A stretch of DNA of 64,000 nt. Origin: Alphaproteobacteria bacterium. Lineage in GTDB: Bacteria > Pseudomonadota > Alphaproteobacteria > Rhodobacterales > Rhodobacteraceae. The DNA lies in contig JAUHXK010000012.1 in the NCBI GenBank assembly GCA_030427405.1, positions 56,350-120,349 of the forward strand, given 5' to 3'. Shown here in pieces: positions 16,122 through 25,106 of this stretch. Position numbers and translations under genes: made by a program. Below the pieces are notes generated by a model. It saw only the letters and a program-made list of their open reading frames with translations, was not told the DNA's origin and did not search any database. The stretch's first letter is position 1, and every line of letters starts with the position of its first letter.

Positions 16122-18011
16122 ATGGCATTTGTGGGGAAGGAAGACAAAGCGCGTATTGAATCTGAAATGGCCTGGGAAGATCGTGACCTGCCTGTCACCT
16201 TCCATCAGCTGTTGTCGCGAACGGCGAACCGTTTCCCCGACCACAAGGCAATCAGTTTTCAGTTGATGTCAGGCCCGACCGACAAGGCCGAAACCCTGAG
16301 CTGGGCCGAACTGCTGGGCCAGGTGAACCAGGCGGCCAACCTGTTCCGGTCGATGGGCGTGGGCGAAAAGGACGTGGTGGCCTATGTGCTGCCCAATTGT
16401 AACGAAACGCTGGTCACCATGATGGGCGGGGCGATCGCCGGAATCGTCAACCCGATCAACCCCCTGCTGGAACCGGAACAGATTGCCGCCATCCTGCGCG
16501 AAACGCGTGCCAAGGTGGTCGTGACGCTCAAATCCTTTCCCAAGACCGATGTGGCGCAGAAGGTCGAAGAGGCCGTGCGCCACGCGCCCAGTGTAAACAC
16601 CATCCTGGAAATTGATCTGAACCGGTACCTGACGCCGCCGAAATCATGGCTGGTTCCATTCCTGCGCCCCAAGATGGGCGACAAAGAGCATCTGGCGCAT
16701 GCGGATTACAAAAGCTTCCATACGGAAATCGCCAAACACCCCACAACGCTGACTTTCGAAGACAGCAAAGAAGACCGGGTCGCGTGCTATTTCCATACTG
16801 GTGGCACAACCGGCATGCCCAAGGTGGCACAGCACAAGTATTCCGGGCTGATCTACAACGGCTGGCTGGGCAACACGCTGTTGTTCGACGAAAACGACGT
16901 GATCATGTGCCCGCTGCCCATGTTCCATGTTTTCGCCGTGCATGTCATCGTCATGGCCGCCGTTTCCTCGGGCGCTCATGTGATTTTCCCGACCCCGGCC
17001 GGATATCGTGGCGATGGCGTCTTTGACAATTTCTGGAAACTGATCGAACGCTGGAAGGTCACCTTTATCATCACGGTTCCGACCGCGATTTCGGCCAAGA
17101 TGCAGCGCCCCGTCAATGCCGATATCTCAAGCGTCAAAACGGCGTTTTCCGGATCGGCTCCGCTGCCGGTGGAACTGTTCCGTCGCTTCGAAGAGGCAAC
17201 CGGTGTGACCATCGTCGAGGGTTACGGGTTGACCGAAGCGACCTGCCTGGTTTCGTGCAACCCTGTTGATGGCGAAAAGAAGATCGGCTCGATCGGGATT
17301 CCGTTCCCCTATACGGATGTGAAAATCCTGCGCGATGGCCCGGATGGGCCGACCGAGTGTTCCGAAGACGAAGTCGGCGAGATCTGCGTATCCAATCCCG
17401 GTGTCTTTCCCGGAAACACCTATACCGAGGCGGACAAGAACACGAACTTGTATCACTTTGAAAAATATCTGCGCACAGGCGATTTGGGGCGGTTTGATTC
17501 CGACGGCTATCTTTGGATTACAGGGCGCGCCAAGGACCTGATCATTCGTGGCGGTCACAATATCGACCCTGCCGAGATCGAAGAGGCCCTGCTGGGGCAC
17601 GAGGCGGTGGCCTTTGCCGGCGCGATCGGCCAGCCGGATGCGCATGCGGGCGAAGTTCCTTGCGCCTTTGTCGAACTGGTCGAGGGTGCGTCGGTCACCG
17701 AAGAGGCCCTGATCGAATACTGCAAGGTTCACGTACATGAACGGGCCGCCCAGCCCAAGCATATGACGATCCTGTCGGAACTGCCCAAAACGGCGGTTGG
17801 CAAGGTTTTCAAGCCCGAACTGCGCAAGCAGGCGATCACGCGGATTTATAACGGTGCGCTGGAAAAGGCCGGGCTGGCCGCGCGCGTTGTTTCAGTCGTC
17901 GACGACAAAAAGCGCGGCCTTGTCGCCCAGCTTGACGCGAATGGTTCATCCGAGGACGATGTCAGCAAAGTGCTGGGGACCTTCACCCGGCCATGGGAGT
18001 GGGCTGACTGA
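16122..18011 (+). CDS. Acyl-CoA synthetase (AMP-dependent synthetase/ligase)
   Basis: A 629-aa adenylate-forming enzyme that activates a carboxylic acid with ATP and CoA. The AMP-binding motif is FHTGGTTGMPK at residues 224-234. GYGLTEATC follows near 370, and the C-terminal hinge and lid has TGDLGRFD, GRAKDLIIRGG and the adenylation lysine in PKTAVGK. A GGGGAGG site precedes the ATG. Substrate is unclear; medium- or long-chain fatty or aromatic acids are possible. It forms an operon with the esterase 11 bp downstream, suggesting ester hydrolysis followed by acid activation. Confidence 0.88.
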   Translation: MAFVGKEDKARIESEMAWEDRDLPVTFHQLLSRTANRFPDHKAISFQLMSGPTDKAETLSWAELLGQVNQAANLFRSMGVGEKDVVAYVLPNCNETLVTMMGGAIAGIVNPINPLLEPEQIAAILRETRAKVVVTLKSFPKTDVAQKVEEAVRHAPSVNTILEIDLNRYLTPPKSWLVPFLRPKMGDKEHLAHADYKSFHTEIAKHPTTLTFEDSKEDRVACYFHTGGTTGMPKVAQHKYSGLIYNGWLGNTLLFDENDVIMCPLPMFHVFAVHVIVMAAVSSGAHVIFPTPAGYRGDGVFDNFWKLIERWKVTFIITVPTAISAKMQRPVNADISSVKTAFSGSAPLPVELFRRFEEATGVTIVEGYGLTEATCLVSCNPVDGEKKIGSIGIPFPYTDVKILRDGPDGPTECSEDEVGEICVSNPGVFPGNTYTEADKNTNLYHFEKYLRTGDLGRFDSDGYLWITGRAKDLIIRGGHNIDPAEIEEALLGHEAVAFAGAIGQPDAHAGEVPCAFVELVEGASVTEEALIEYCKVHVHERAAQPKHMTILSELPKTAVGKVFKPELRKQAITRIYNGALEKAGLAARVVSVVDDKKRGLVAQLDANGSSEDDVSKVLGTFTRPWEWAD

Positions 18012-18022
18012 TCGGAGAGAGA

Positions 18023-18946
18023 ATGGACTATGAACGTCTGATCGACGAAGAGACCTGGGCGTTCATTCGCCGGACCGCCGAGTGCTACCCGGATGATGCG
18101 GTTGACCTGACCATTGCAGATCAACGTCGCGTCTATGACGAGATGTGCGAGGTGTTCCGGCAACCCCGGCCCGCCGGGATCGAGGTGCGGGACCTCAGCG
18201 CCGACGGGGTCCCGGTTCGTGTCCATTCATCAGGCAGCCCTACGCGGACCGTCGTCTATACCCATGGGGGCGGGTTCGTCGTCGGTGGACTAGACAGCCA
18301 TGACGACGTCTGCGCCGAGCTTTGTGCGCAGACGGGCTATCGCGTGGTATCCGTCGACTATCGGTTATGCCCCGAACACCCGCACCCGGCACAATTTCTC
18401 GATGCCTGGGCGGCAACGAACTGGGCCATCGGCGAATATGGCGATCCGGTCGTTCTTGCAGGGGACAGCGCCGGGGGTAACCTGGCTGCGGCCGTCGCGC
18501 ATCATGCGCGCGGGCGTATCGAACAGGTAATCGGTCAGGTTCTGATCTACCCTGGTTTAGGCGGGGACACGGATGCCGGGTCGTATACCGAACATGCGCA
18601 CGCGCCGCTTTTGACGCGGGCTGAGGTTCTTTTCTATCAAACCGTCCGGGTCAGGGGCGACTTGCCTGTCAACGATCCAACCTTTGCCCCCTTGCAGGAC
18701 ACAGATTATTCAAACCTGCCGCCCACCGTGGTGGTCACAGCCGATTGTGACCCGTTGCGCGATGACGGGCGGGACTATTGCGACAGGATAACCCAGGCCG
18801 GTGGACAGGCCCATTGGATCAACGAACCGGGCCTGGTGCACGGGTACCTGCGGGCGCGCACGACGGTCACGCGTGCACAGGAGAGCTTTGAGCGGATCTC
18901 GGTCGCGATCGAGGCGCTGGGCCAGGGGCTTTGGAACTATGATTGA
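18023..18946 (+). CDS. Alpha/beta hydrolase, hormone-sensitive-lipase family
   Basis: A 307-aa esterase. The oxyanion HGGGF motif is at residues 81-85, the nucleophile is S149 in GDSAGGN, and acid and base candidates lie in DCDPLRDD and GLVHGYL. It hydrolyses short acyl esters in the cytosol; the natural substrate is unknown. A GGAGAGAG site lies just before the ATG. It directly follows the acyl-CoA synthetase and probably shares its transcript. Confidence 0.85.
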   Translation: MDYERLIDEETWAFIRRTAECYPDDAVDLTIADQRRVYDEMCEVFRQPRPAGIEVRDLSADGVPVRVHSSGSPTRTVVYTHGGGFVVGGLDSHDDVCAELCAQTGYRVVSVDYRLCPEHPHPAQFLDAWAATNWAIGEYGDPVVLAGDSAGGNLAAAVAHHARGRIEQVIGQVLIYPGLGGDTDAGSYTEHAHAPLLTRAEVLFYQTVRVRGDLPVNDPTFAPLQDTDYSNLPPTVVVTADCDPLRDDGRDYCDRITQAGGQAHWINEPGLVHGYLRARTTVTRAQESFERISVAIEALGQGLWNYD

Positions 18947-18982
18947 TGTATGCGCCGGATGACTTTGGTCTCTGGTCTTAAG

Positions 18983-19822
18983 TCATTCCAGAAACGGCGC
19001 CGCCTTCATGGTGTCCGCCAGCGGTGCCCCCATGCGTGCAAGCACCGTCGGTGCCAGCTGAAGCTGATCAATAACGACATCTGAACTGGGGCCGGTGGCC
19101 TGGCCGAAATAATACAGGGCCGTGTTCTGCTGCAACGCGTCGCGCCCGCCGTGGTGGCCGCGCTGGTCCTGACCATGATCCGCCGTGACAATGACTTCAT
19201 ACCCCAACTGGCGCCAGCGGGGGATGAAGGGGGCCAGCATCTCGTCCATAACAAAACAGGCGTGGTCCATTTCCTGGCAGTCGTGGTGGAACCGGTGCCC
19301 CAAGCTGTCGAGTGTGCAGGTGTGCAAGATGCCATAATCCAACCCATGGCGCAGGCACAAACTGGTCAAAGTGGCAAAGAGATCGACATCGGATGGCGTC
19401 ATCTGGTTTGCGGTGCCATAGCCAGTCATGGTGTGAAACCGGCCATGGTTTATCGTCGGGCTTTCGGGGTCGTCATATTCGATGTCGCGGACCTGATCGA
19501 ATGGGTGACGGTTGAAGAATTCCGACCAGAAACTGTGGGCCACCGCACCGGTTATGCCACCCGCAGCGCGAACCTGGCTAAAGATGTCCTTGTGGCCCAA
19601 CCGGAAAACATTGCCGTTTCCAGTGCATCCATGGTCCTGCGGGGACACTCCGGTATGGATCGAGGCATAGCAACTTGCCGAAATCGACGGCAGGACCGAG
19701 CGGTGTTTCCAGACGCGCGCCTCGCCGTTGTCTACCCAGCCTTCAAGATTGCCGAACAGGCGCCTGAAATTTCGCCACGGGACGCCATCCAGTATGATCA
19801 AAAGCAGTTTTTGGTCCATCAT
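18983..19822 (-). CDS. Alkaline-phosphatase-superfamily phosphodiesterase-like protein
   Basis: A 279-aa protein of the alkaline phosphatase/nucleotide pyrophosphatase fold. Metal-binding D12 is in IILDGV, a Ser/Cys-rich segment at 46-51 (SISASC) occupies the nucleophile position, and LDSLGHRFHH and TADHGQ supply further metal ligands. The family includes type I phosphodiesterases and phosphopentomutases. No signal peptide is seen, so it is probably cytosolic. It follows the peptide-transporter operon on the same strand after a hairpin. The natural substrate is unknown. Confidence 0.75.
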   Translation of the reverse strand: MMDQKLLLIILDGVPWRNFRRLFGNLEGWVDNGEARVWKHRSVLPSISASCYASIHTGVSPQDHGCTGNGNVFRLGHKDIFSQVRAAGGITGAVAHSFWSEFFNRHPFDQVRDIEYDDPESPTINHGRFHTMTGYGTANQMTPSDVDLFATLTSLCLRHGLDYGILHTCTLDSLGHRFHHDCQEMDHACFVMDEMLAPFIPRWRQLGYEVIVTADHGQDQRGHHGGRDALQQNTALYYFGQATGPSSDVVIDQLQLAPTVLARMGAPLADTMKAAPFLE

Positions 19823-19969
19823 GCGGTCCCAGTGGCCAGAATGTTGGAATTCAGCTTAGCAGCGAAGCCATGCCAAGGCCGTCTGTTCGCGACGCATTGA
19901 TCTGTTCCCGACACAGTGCACAGGACAGCTGGTCGCGCGCGCCTGTGTCTCAATCAAGCCGTTTGAAAG

Positions 19970-19988
19970 GCCGGGATCAATTCCCGGC
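19970..19988 (-). terminator. Hairpin terminator at the end of the peptide ABC operon
   Basis: The stem GCCGGGA / TCCCGGC (19970-19976 with 19982-19988) is followed on the minus strand by CTTTC. The ATPase stop codon (19977-19979) falls in the loop. A short partial U-run makes it a plausible terminator. Confidence 0.5.
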
Positions 19989-21614
19989 GCTTTCCATTTT
20001 GCGATGGGCCACGACCTCTTCCAGCCAGCCTAGGTGCATCTCGGGCACCGAACTGAGCAGAAGGTCGGTATAGTCGTCGAAGGGTGGGCTTAGCACTTCT
20101 GATTTTGACCCATAACGGACGACGCGCCCCTGATACATTACTGCGATACTGTCGCTGATGGCCTTTACCGTCGCCAGATCGTGGGTGATGAACAGGTAGG
20201 CCACATCCTCGATCTTTTGCAGGTCCAGCAGCAGCTTGAGAATGCCATCCGCCACAAGCGGGTCCAGCGCCGAGGTCACCTCGTCGCAGATGATCATCTT
20301 GGGTTTGGCTGCCAGGGAACGGGCAATGCAGACGCGCTGTTTCTGGCCGCCAGACAGCTCGGCCGGGTAGCGGTCGATGAACTTTTCGCCCAGTTCGATC
20401 TCATCCAACAGTTCCACGATACGCTTGCGTTTCTCGGACCCGCGCATGTTGAAGTAAAACTCCAGCGGTCGCCCGATGATGGTGCCCACGGTCTGCCGCG
20501 GGTTCATCGCCACATCGGCCATCTGGTAGATCATCTGCAATTCGCGCAGGTCTTCGCGGGTACGCCCCTTGAGGTCGGCTGAAAGCTTGCGCCCGGCAAA
20601 AGTGATCTCGCCGTCGCGCGGTGGCAATAGGCCGGTGATCACACGCGCCAGCGTCGACTTGCCCGAGCCCGATTCACCCACAACCGCCAGGGTCTGCCCG
20701 GGGTGAAGCTCGACATTTACATTGTGCAGCACATCGAAATTCAAGCCTTTGTAGCGCGCGGTGATCCCGTCGACACTCAGCACCGGGTCTGGTGTGGGTT
20801 GCTTTTCTGCATGCTCGATCGAGCGGACCGAGACCAGCGCCTTGGTATAGTCTTCCCGTGGGCTGTTGATGATCTGGTCGGTGGTGCCGTATTCGACCGT
20901 ATTGCCCATTCGCAAAACCATGATGTCATCGCTGACCTGCGCGACAACGGCCAAATCATGCGTGATGTACAGCGCGGCAACGCCGGTATCGGCGATCGCC
21001 TCTTTGATCGCCATCAGAACGTCGATCTGTGTGGTCACATCCAGTGCCGTGGTGGGTTCGTCGAACACCACCAGATCAGGCTCGGGGCAAAGCGCCAGTG
21101 CGGTCATGCACCGCTGTAGCTGACCGCCCGAAACCTGGTGCGGGTAACGATCGCCAATATTGTCCGGGTCCGGCAGGCCAAGCTTGGCAAACAGGTCGCG
21201 CGCGCGGGCTTCGGCCTCTTTGCGGCTGAACTTTTTCTGTTCAACGGCGGCTTCGACAACCTGATCCATGATCTTCTTGGCAGGGTTGAAGGACGCGGCG
21301 GCGGATTGGGACACATAGGTGACCTCGCCCCCGCGCAGCTTGCGAATATCTCCATGCGAGGATTGCAGGATATCGCGCCCGTTCACCCAAACCTCGCCTC
21401 CGGTGATTTTTACGCCTCCTCGGCCATAGGCCATCGAGGCCAGACCAATGGTGGATTTGCCGGCACCAGATTCACCGATCAGCCCCAATACCTTGCCGCG
21501 TTCCAGGTCAAAGCTGACGCCGTGTACGATCTCGATGTCATGGGGCTTTTCGCCCGGCGGATAGACCGTTGCGCCGATCTTGAGGTCACGGACCTTGAGA
21601 AGGGTATCACTCAT
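19977..21614 (-). CDS. Peptide-type ABC transporter ATPase, tandem (DppD-DppF fusion)
   Basis: A 545-aa protein with two ABC ATPase domains in one chain. The first (about 1-270) has Walker A GESGAGKS, signature VSGGQLQR and Walker B LVVFDEP. The second (about 290-540) has GESGSGKS, LSGGQKQR and MIICDEV. Both belong to the oligopeptide/nickel uptake subfamily. It energises the two permeases encoded just upstream, and its ATG overlaps the stop of the second permease gene (ATGA). Confidence 0.9.
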   Translation of the reverse strand: MSDTLLKVRDLKIGATVYPPGEKPHDIEIVHGVSFDLERGKVLGLIGESGAGKSTIGLASMAYGRGGVKITGGEVWVNGRDILQSSHGDIRKLRGGEVTYVSQSAAASFNPAKKIMDQVVEAAVEQKKFSRKEAEARARDLFAKLGLPDPDNIGDRYPHQVSGGQLQRCMTALALCPEPDLVVFDEPTTALDVTTQIDVLMAIKEAIADTGVAALYITHDLAVVAQVSDDIMVLRMGNTVEYGTTDQIINSPREDYTKALVSVRSIEHAEKQPTPDPVLSVDGITARYKGLNFDVLHNVNVELHPGQTLAVVGESGSGKSTLARVITGLLPPRDGEITFAGRKLSADLKGRTREDLRELQMIYQMADVAMNPRQTVGTIIGRPLEFYFNMRGSEKRKRIVELLDEIELGEKFIDRYPAELSGGQKQRVCIARSLAAKPKMIICDEVTSALDPLVADGILKLLLDLQKIEDVAYLFITHDLATVKAISDSIAVMYQGRVVRYGSKSEVLSPPFDDYTDLLLSSVPEMHLGWLEEVVAHRKMESAGN

Positions 21615-22429
21615 CCCCGACCTCCTTTCAGCGATGTCGTCCGGTTGAGGACCCAGTCAGCCACCAGGTTGACCGAGATTGCCAGCGTCGCGATGGCAAC
21701 CGCGGGATACAGCGCCGCGCCGATGCCATAAACGATGCCGTCCTTGTTTTCCTTCACGATGCCGCCCCAGTCGGCCAGCGGCGGTTGAACGCCCAGACCC
21801 AGGAAGGACAGGGTCGAGATGAACAGGACCATGAAAATGAACCGCAACCCGAACTCGGCCACCAACGGTGACAGGGCATTGGGCAGGATTTCCCGGAAAA
21901 TGATCCAGACCCGGCCTTCACCGCGCAGCTTGGCGGCCTCGACATAGTCCATGACGTTGATATCCACCGCAACGGATCGGGACAGCCGGTAGGGCCGCGT
22001 GGCGTCCAGCAGGCCCATCACCAGGATCAGGATCGGAACCGTCACCGGGACGATTGCCAGAATGACCAGAGCCAGGATAAGCGTCGGGATCGACATGATC
22101 AGATCCACCGTGCGGCTGAGCGCCTGATCGGCCCAGCCCCCCAGAACGGCAGCAAGCAAGCCGAAGGTCGTGCCGGTGACAAAGCTCAGGATCGTTGCCG
22201 CGGCCGCGATAAAGATCGTCGTGCGCCCGCCATAGATCATGCGGGTCAGCAGGTCGCGACCGATATTGTCGGTTCCCAACAGATGCTCGGGGCTCGATGG
22301 TTCCCAAACATCGCCGACCACTTCGGCCATGCCATAGGGGGCAATCAGGGGCGCGGCAAAGGCCACGAAGAAATACAGGCCAGTGAAAAACAGACCGATC
22401 ATCGCCGAAATAGGTATATTCTTCATCAT
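21611..22429 (-). CDS. Peptide-type ABC transporter permease (DppC-like)
   Basis: A 272-aa inner-membrane permease. HLLGTDNIGRDLLTRMIYGG (about 50-70) is the DppC/OppC N-terminal hallmark, followed by about five membrane helices and the ATPase-contact EAAKLRGEGRVWIIFREILP. The start at 22429 overlaps the stop of the upstream permease as ATGA. A longer open frame in the same phase is a shadow inside that gene. Confidence 0.9.
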   Translation of the reverse strand: MMKNIPISAMIGLFFTGLYFFVAFAAPLIAPYGMAEVVGDVWEPSSPEHLLGTDNIGRDLLTRMIYGGRTTIFIAAAATILSFVTGTTFGLLAAVLGGWADQALSRTVDLIMSIPTLILALVILAIVPVTVPILILVMGLLDATRPYRLSRSVAVDINVMDYVEAAKLRGEGRVWIIFREILPNALSPLVAEFGLRFIFMVLFISTLSFLGLGVQPPLADWGGIVKENKDGIVYGIGAALYPAVAIATLAISVNLVADWVLNRTTSLKGGRG

Positions 22430-23382
22430 TTCGGGTGCCTCAGTCTGGGGTTGGCAAGGATCGACACGATATCGGCAACCATGTTCAACCCGATATAAAC
22501 GGCGGCAAAGACGACGCCGCAGGCCAGAACGACCGGCACGTCGCGCTTGGTCACGGAATCCACCAGATATTGGCCCATGCCCGGATAGACGAACACCACT
22601 TCGACCACGACGACACCGACGACCAGATAGGCCAGGTTCAGCATCACCACGTTGACGATCGGAGAAATCGCATTGGGGAACGCGTGGCGTGCGATGACCT
22701 GAAAATTCGACAGGCCCTTGAGTTCGGCGGTTTCGATGTAGGCCGATTGCATCAGGTTCAGGATCGCCGCGCGCGTCATGCGCATCATTTGCGCCAGAAC
22801 AACAAGGGTCAGAACGAATGCGGGCAAGGTGATCGCATACAGCTTTTCGCCAAAGCTCATCGACTCGTTGATCATGGCAAGCGAGGAAAACCACCCAAGC
22901 TTGACCGACACAAAGTAAATCACGACATAGCCAATCAGGAATTCCGGGATCGAGACCGTGGTCAGCGTGACCGCCGAGATCAGTTTGTCGGGCCAGCGGT
23001 TGCGAAACCGGACCGCCAGCAAGCCCAGAAAAATGGCAAGCGGGACAGACACCACCGCAGCGGCACAAGCCAGAAACAGGGTATTGCCCAGCCGTTTTCC
23101 GATACTGTCTGCAATGTCCAGCTTGTTGGTCAGGGATTGACCCAGATCACCTTGCAATATGCCCCCCAGCCATTCGAAATAGCGGGTCAGGGCAGGGCGG
23201 TTCAGGCCCATTTCTTCGCGCAGGTTCGCCAGCGCCTCGGGGGTTGCGGATTGACCAAGGACCGCTTGCGCGGCATCCCCGGGGAGGGCTTCGGTGAGGC
23301 CGAAAATCAGAGCCGATGCGCCGAAGAGAAGCAGGAGTCCCAGCGCAAGGCGCTGGGAAACCAGTTTGATTATGGGATGCAT
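22426..23382 (-). CDS. Peptide-type ABC transporter permease (DppB-like)
   Basis: A 318-aa membrane protein with six predicted helices. The ATPase-coupling region is IETAELKGLSNFQVIARHAF, and the N-terminal pattern of a helix and then GDAAQAVLGQSATPEAL is typical of DppB/OppB. It pairs with the DppC-like permease by an ATGA overlap and follows the binding-protein gene by 15 bp. Confidence 0.9.
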   Translation of the reverse strand: MHPIIKLVSQRLALGLLLLFGASALIFGLTEALPGDAAQAVLGQSATPEALANLREEMGLNRPALTRYFEWLGGILQGDLGQSLTNKLDIADSIGKRLGNTLFLACAAAVVSVPLAIFLGLLAVRFRNRWPDKLISAVTLTTVSIPEFLIGYVVIYFVSVKLGWFSSLAMINESMSFGEKLYAITLPAFVLTLVVLAQMMRMTRAAILNLMQSAYIETAELKGLSNFQVIARHAFPNAISPIVNVVMLNLAYLVVGVVVVEVVFVYPGMGQYLVDSVTKRDVPVVLACGVVFAAVYIGLNMVADIVSILANPRLRHPK

Positions 23383-23397
23383 ATCCTGTGGCCCGGC

Positions 23398-24984
23398 TTA
23401 CGCGAACCACATTTTGCGGGACATCTGTCCGTTCATCATCTCTTGGGTCGGGTCGCTTTCCCAGCCTTCCAGCTGATTGCTGACGCCCTCGACAAAATCG
23501 TTGAACATCGGGCAGATCAGGCCGCCCTGGTCGCGCACCATCATGCCCATCTTGCTGTAGATGTCCTTGCGCTTGTCGTTGTCCAGTTCGGCCCGCGCGG
23601 CAAACAGCATCTCGTCGAACTCCGGCACTTTGAAACGGGTGTCGTTCCAATCGGCAGTTGACAGATACGCGGTTGAATACATCTGGTCCTGCACAGGGCG
23701 ACCGCCCCAGTAGGACGCGCAGAAGGGCTGCACGTTCCAGACCTCGGACCAATAGCCGTCATTGGGCTCGCGCTTGATTTCCAGCGGAATACCGGCCTGC
23801 GCCGCGGTCTGCTGGAACAGCGCGGCCGCGTCCACCGCACCCGGAAAGGCCCCATCGGCCACACGCAGAATGATGGGCGACCCGTCGTGGCCGGATTTCT
23901 TGTAATGCTCGGCGGCTTTCTCAAGGCTGAAATCGCGCTGCGGGATGGACCCGTCAAACAGCGGATAGGCCGCATTGACCGGCATGTCGTTGCCCACGGT
24001 GCCATAACCGCGCAGAACCTTGTCGACCAGTTCCTGACGGTTGATCGCGTATTTCAGGGCCAGGCGCAATTCGTTGTTGTCGAACGGTGCGGTGTCACAA
24101 TGCATGATGAACACGTAATGGCCACGGCCTGCGGTCGAATGTACCGTCAGGTTCGGTGCGCGGCCCAGCAGATCGGCCACTTTCGGCTCGACCCGGTTGA
24201 TCGCGTTGACCTGCCCGGATTGCAGCGCAGCAGTCCGCGCGGTCGCATCGTTGATCACGATCACTTCGACGCTGTCGAAATTGCCGAAATCGGGGTTCCA
24301 GTGGTTCTCGAACTTGGTGAACAGGTGGCGCACGCCGGGCTCGTCAACCTCGACCTTGTAGGGGCCGGTGCCGATACCCGCGGCGGGGTTTTCCATACCG
24401 CCATCGGGCTGAACGATCAGGTGGTAATCGGCCATCAGATAGGGCAGGTCGGCGTTTGCTTCGGTTAGGGTCACCTGGAAGTTGTCACCATCGGCCTTCA
24501 TCGACTCGATACCCTTCATGATGCCCAAAGCACCGGACTTCGAATCCTCGTTCGAGTGACGCTGCATGGTCTTCAGAACGTCTTCGCTGGTCATGGTCTT
24601 GCCGTTGTGGAATTCCACGCCCTGACGCAGCTTGAACGTCCAGACCTTGGCATCAGCGCTGCCTTCGACGCTTTCAGCCAGGCGCGGCTCGATCGAACCG
24701 TCGGGTGCGACTTCGACAAGGGTATCACCGAATTGTTTGCCGTTCTGGAACGGGACCGAGCTGGCATAGGTTGCCGGGTCCAACGAGTTTGTCGACTCGC
24801 CGCCTTGCAGCCCAAGTTTCAGATCACCACCCTTGTTGGGGCCGGCCGCCCGGGCCGCATCTGCAAAAAGTGTGCTGGCCATTGCGGCGGATACGCCCAA
24901 TGCCGTGGCTTTCCCCATGAACTCGCGGCGGGTCATTTTCCTTGCGGTTACCTGACTGGCCATATGAGTGAGCTGTTCGTTCAT
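23398..24984 (-). CDS. Peptide-type ABC transporter substrate-binding protein with Tat signal
   Basis: A 528-aa family 5 solute-binding protein (SBP_bac_5). The ATG at 24984 (MNEQLTHMASQVTARK) has a GGGAGA site. It is followed by a twin-arginine signal, TRREFMGKATALGVSAAM, ending ADAARAA. A Tat signal implies folding before export. The mature domain has the family pattern, including VWTFKLRQGVEFHNGKTMTS. It delivers peptides or similar ligands to the two permeases; the ligand is not evident. Confidence 0.9.
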   Translation of the reverse strand: MNEQLTHMASQVTARKMTRREFMGKATALGVSAAMASTLFADAARAAGPNKGGDLKLGLQGGESTNSLDPATYASSVPFQNGKQFGDTLVEVAPDGSIEPRLAESVEGSADAKVWTFKLRQGVEFHNGKTMTSEDVLKTMQRHSNEDSKSGALGIMKGIESMKADGDNFQVTLTEANADLPYLMADYHLIVQPDGGMENPAAGIGTGPYKVEVDEPGVRHLFTKFENHWNPDFGNFDSVEVIVINDATARTAALQSGQVNAINRVEPKVADLLGRAPNLTVHSTAGRGHYVFIMHCDTAPFDNNELRLALKYAINRQELVDKVLRGYGTVGNDMPVNAAYPLFDGSIPQRDFSLEKAAEHYKKSGHDGSPIILRVADGAFPGAVDAAALFQQTAAQAGIPLEIKREPNDGYWSEVWNVQPFCASYWGGRPVQDQMYSTAYLSTADWNDTRFKVPEFDEMLFAARAELDNDKRKDIYSKMGMMVRDQGGLICPMFNDFVEGVSNQLEGWESDPTQEMMNGQMSRKMWFA

Positions 24985-25106
24985 CCGGAAGTCTCCCAGT
25001 TGTTGGATTATTGCCCTTTGGGGCATTTTTATTGACGCATGAGTCAAAGTTGCGCATTTCCGCCCGTCGGGCAAGGTTAAATGTCCCGCCGAACACGTGG
25101 CGGGAA

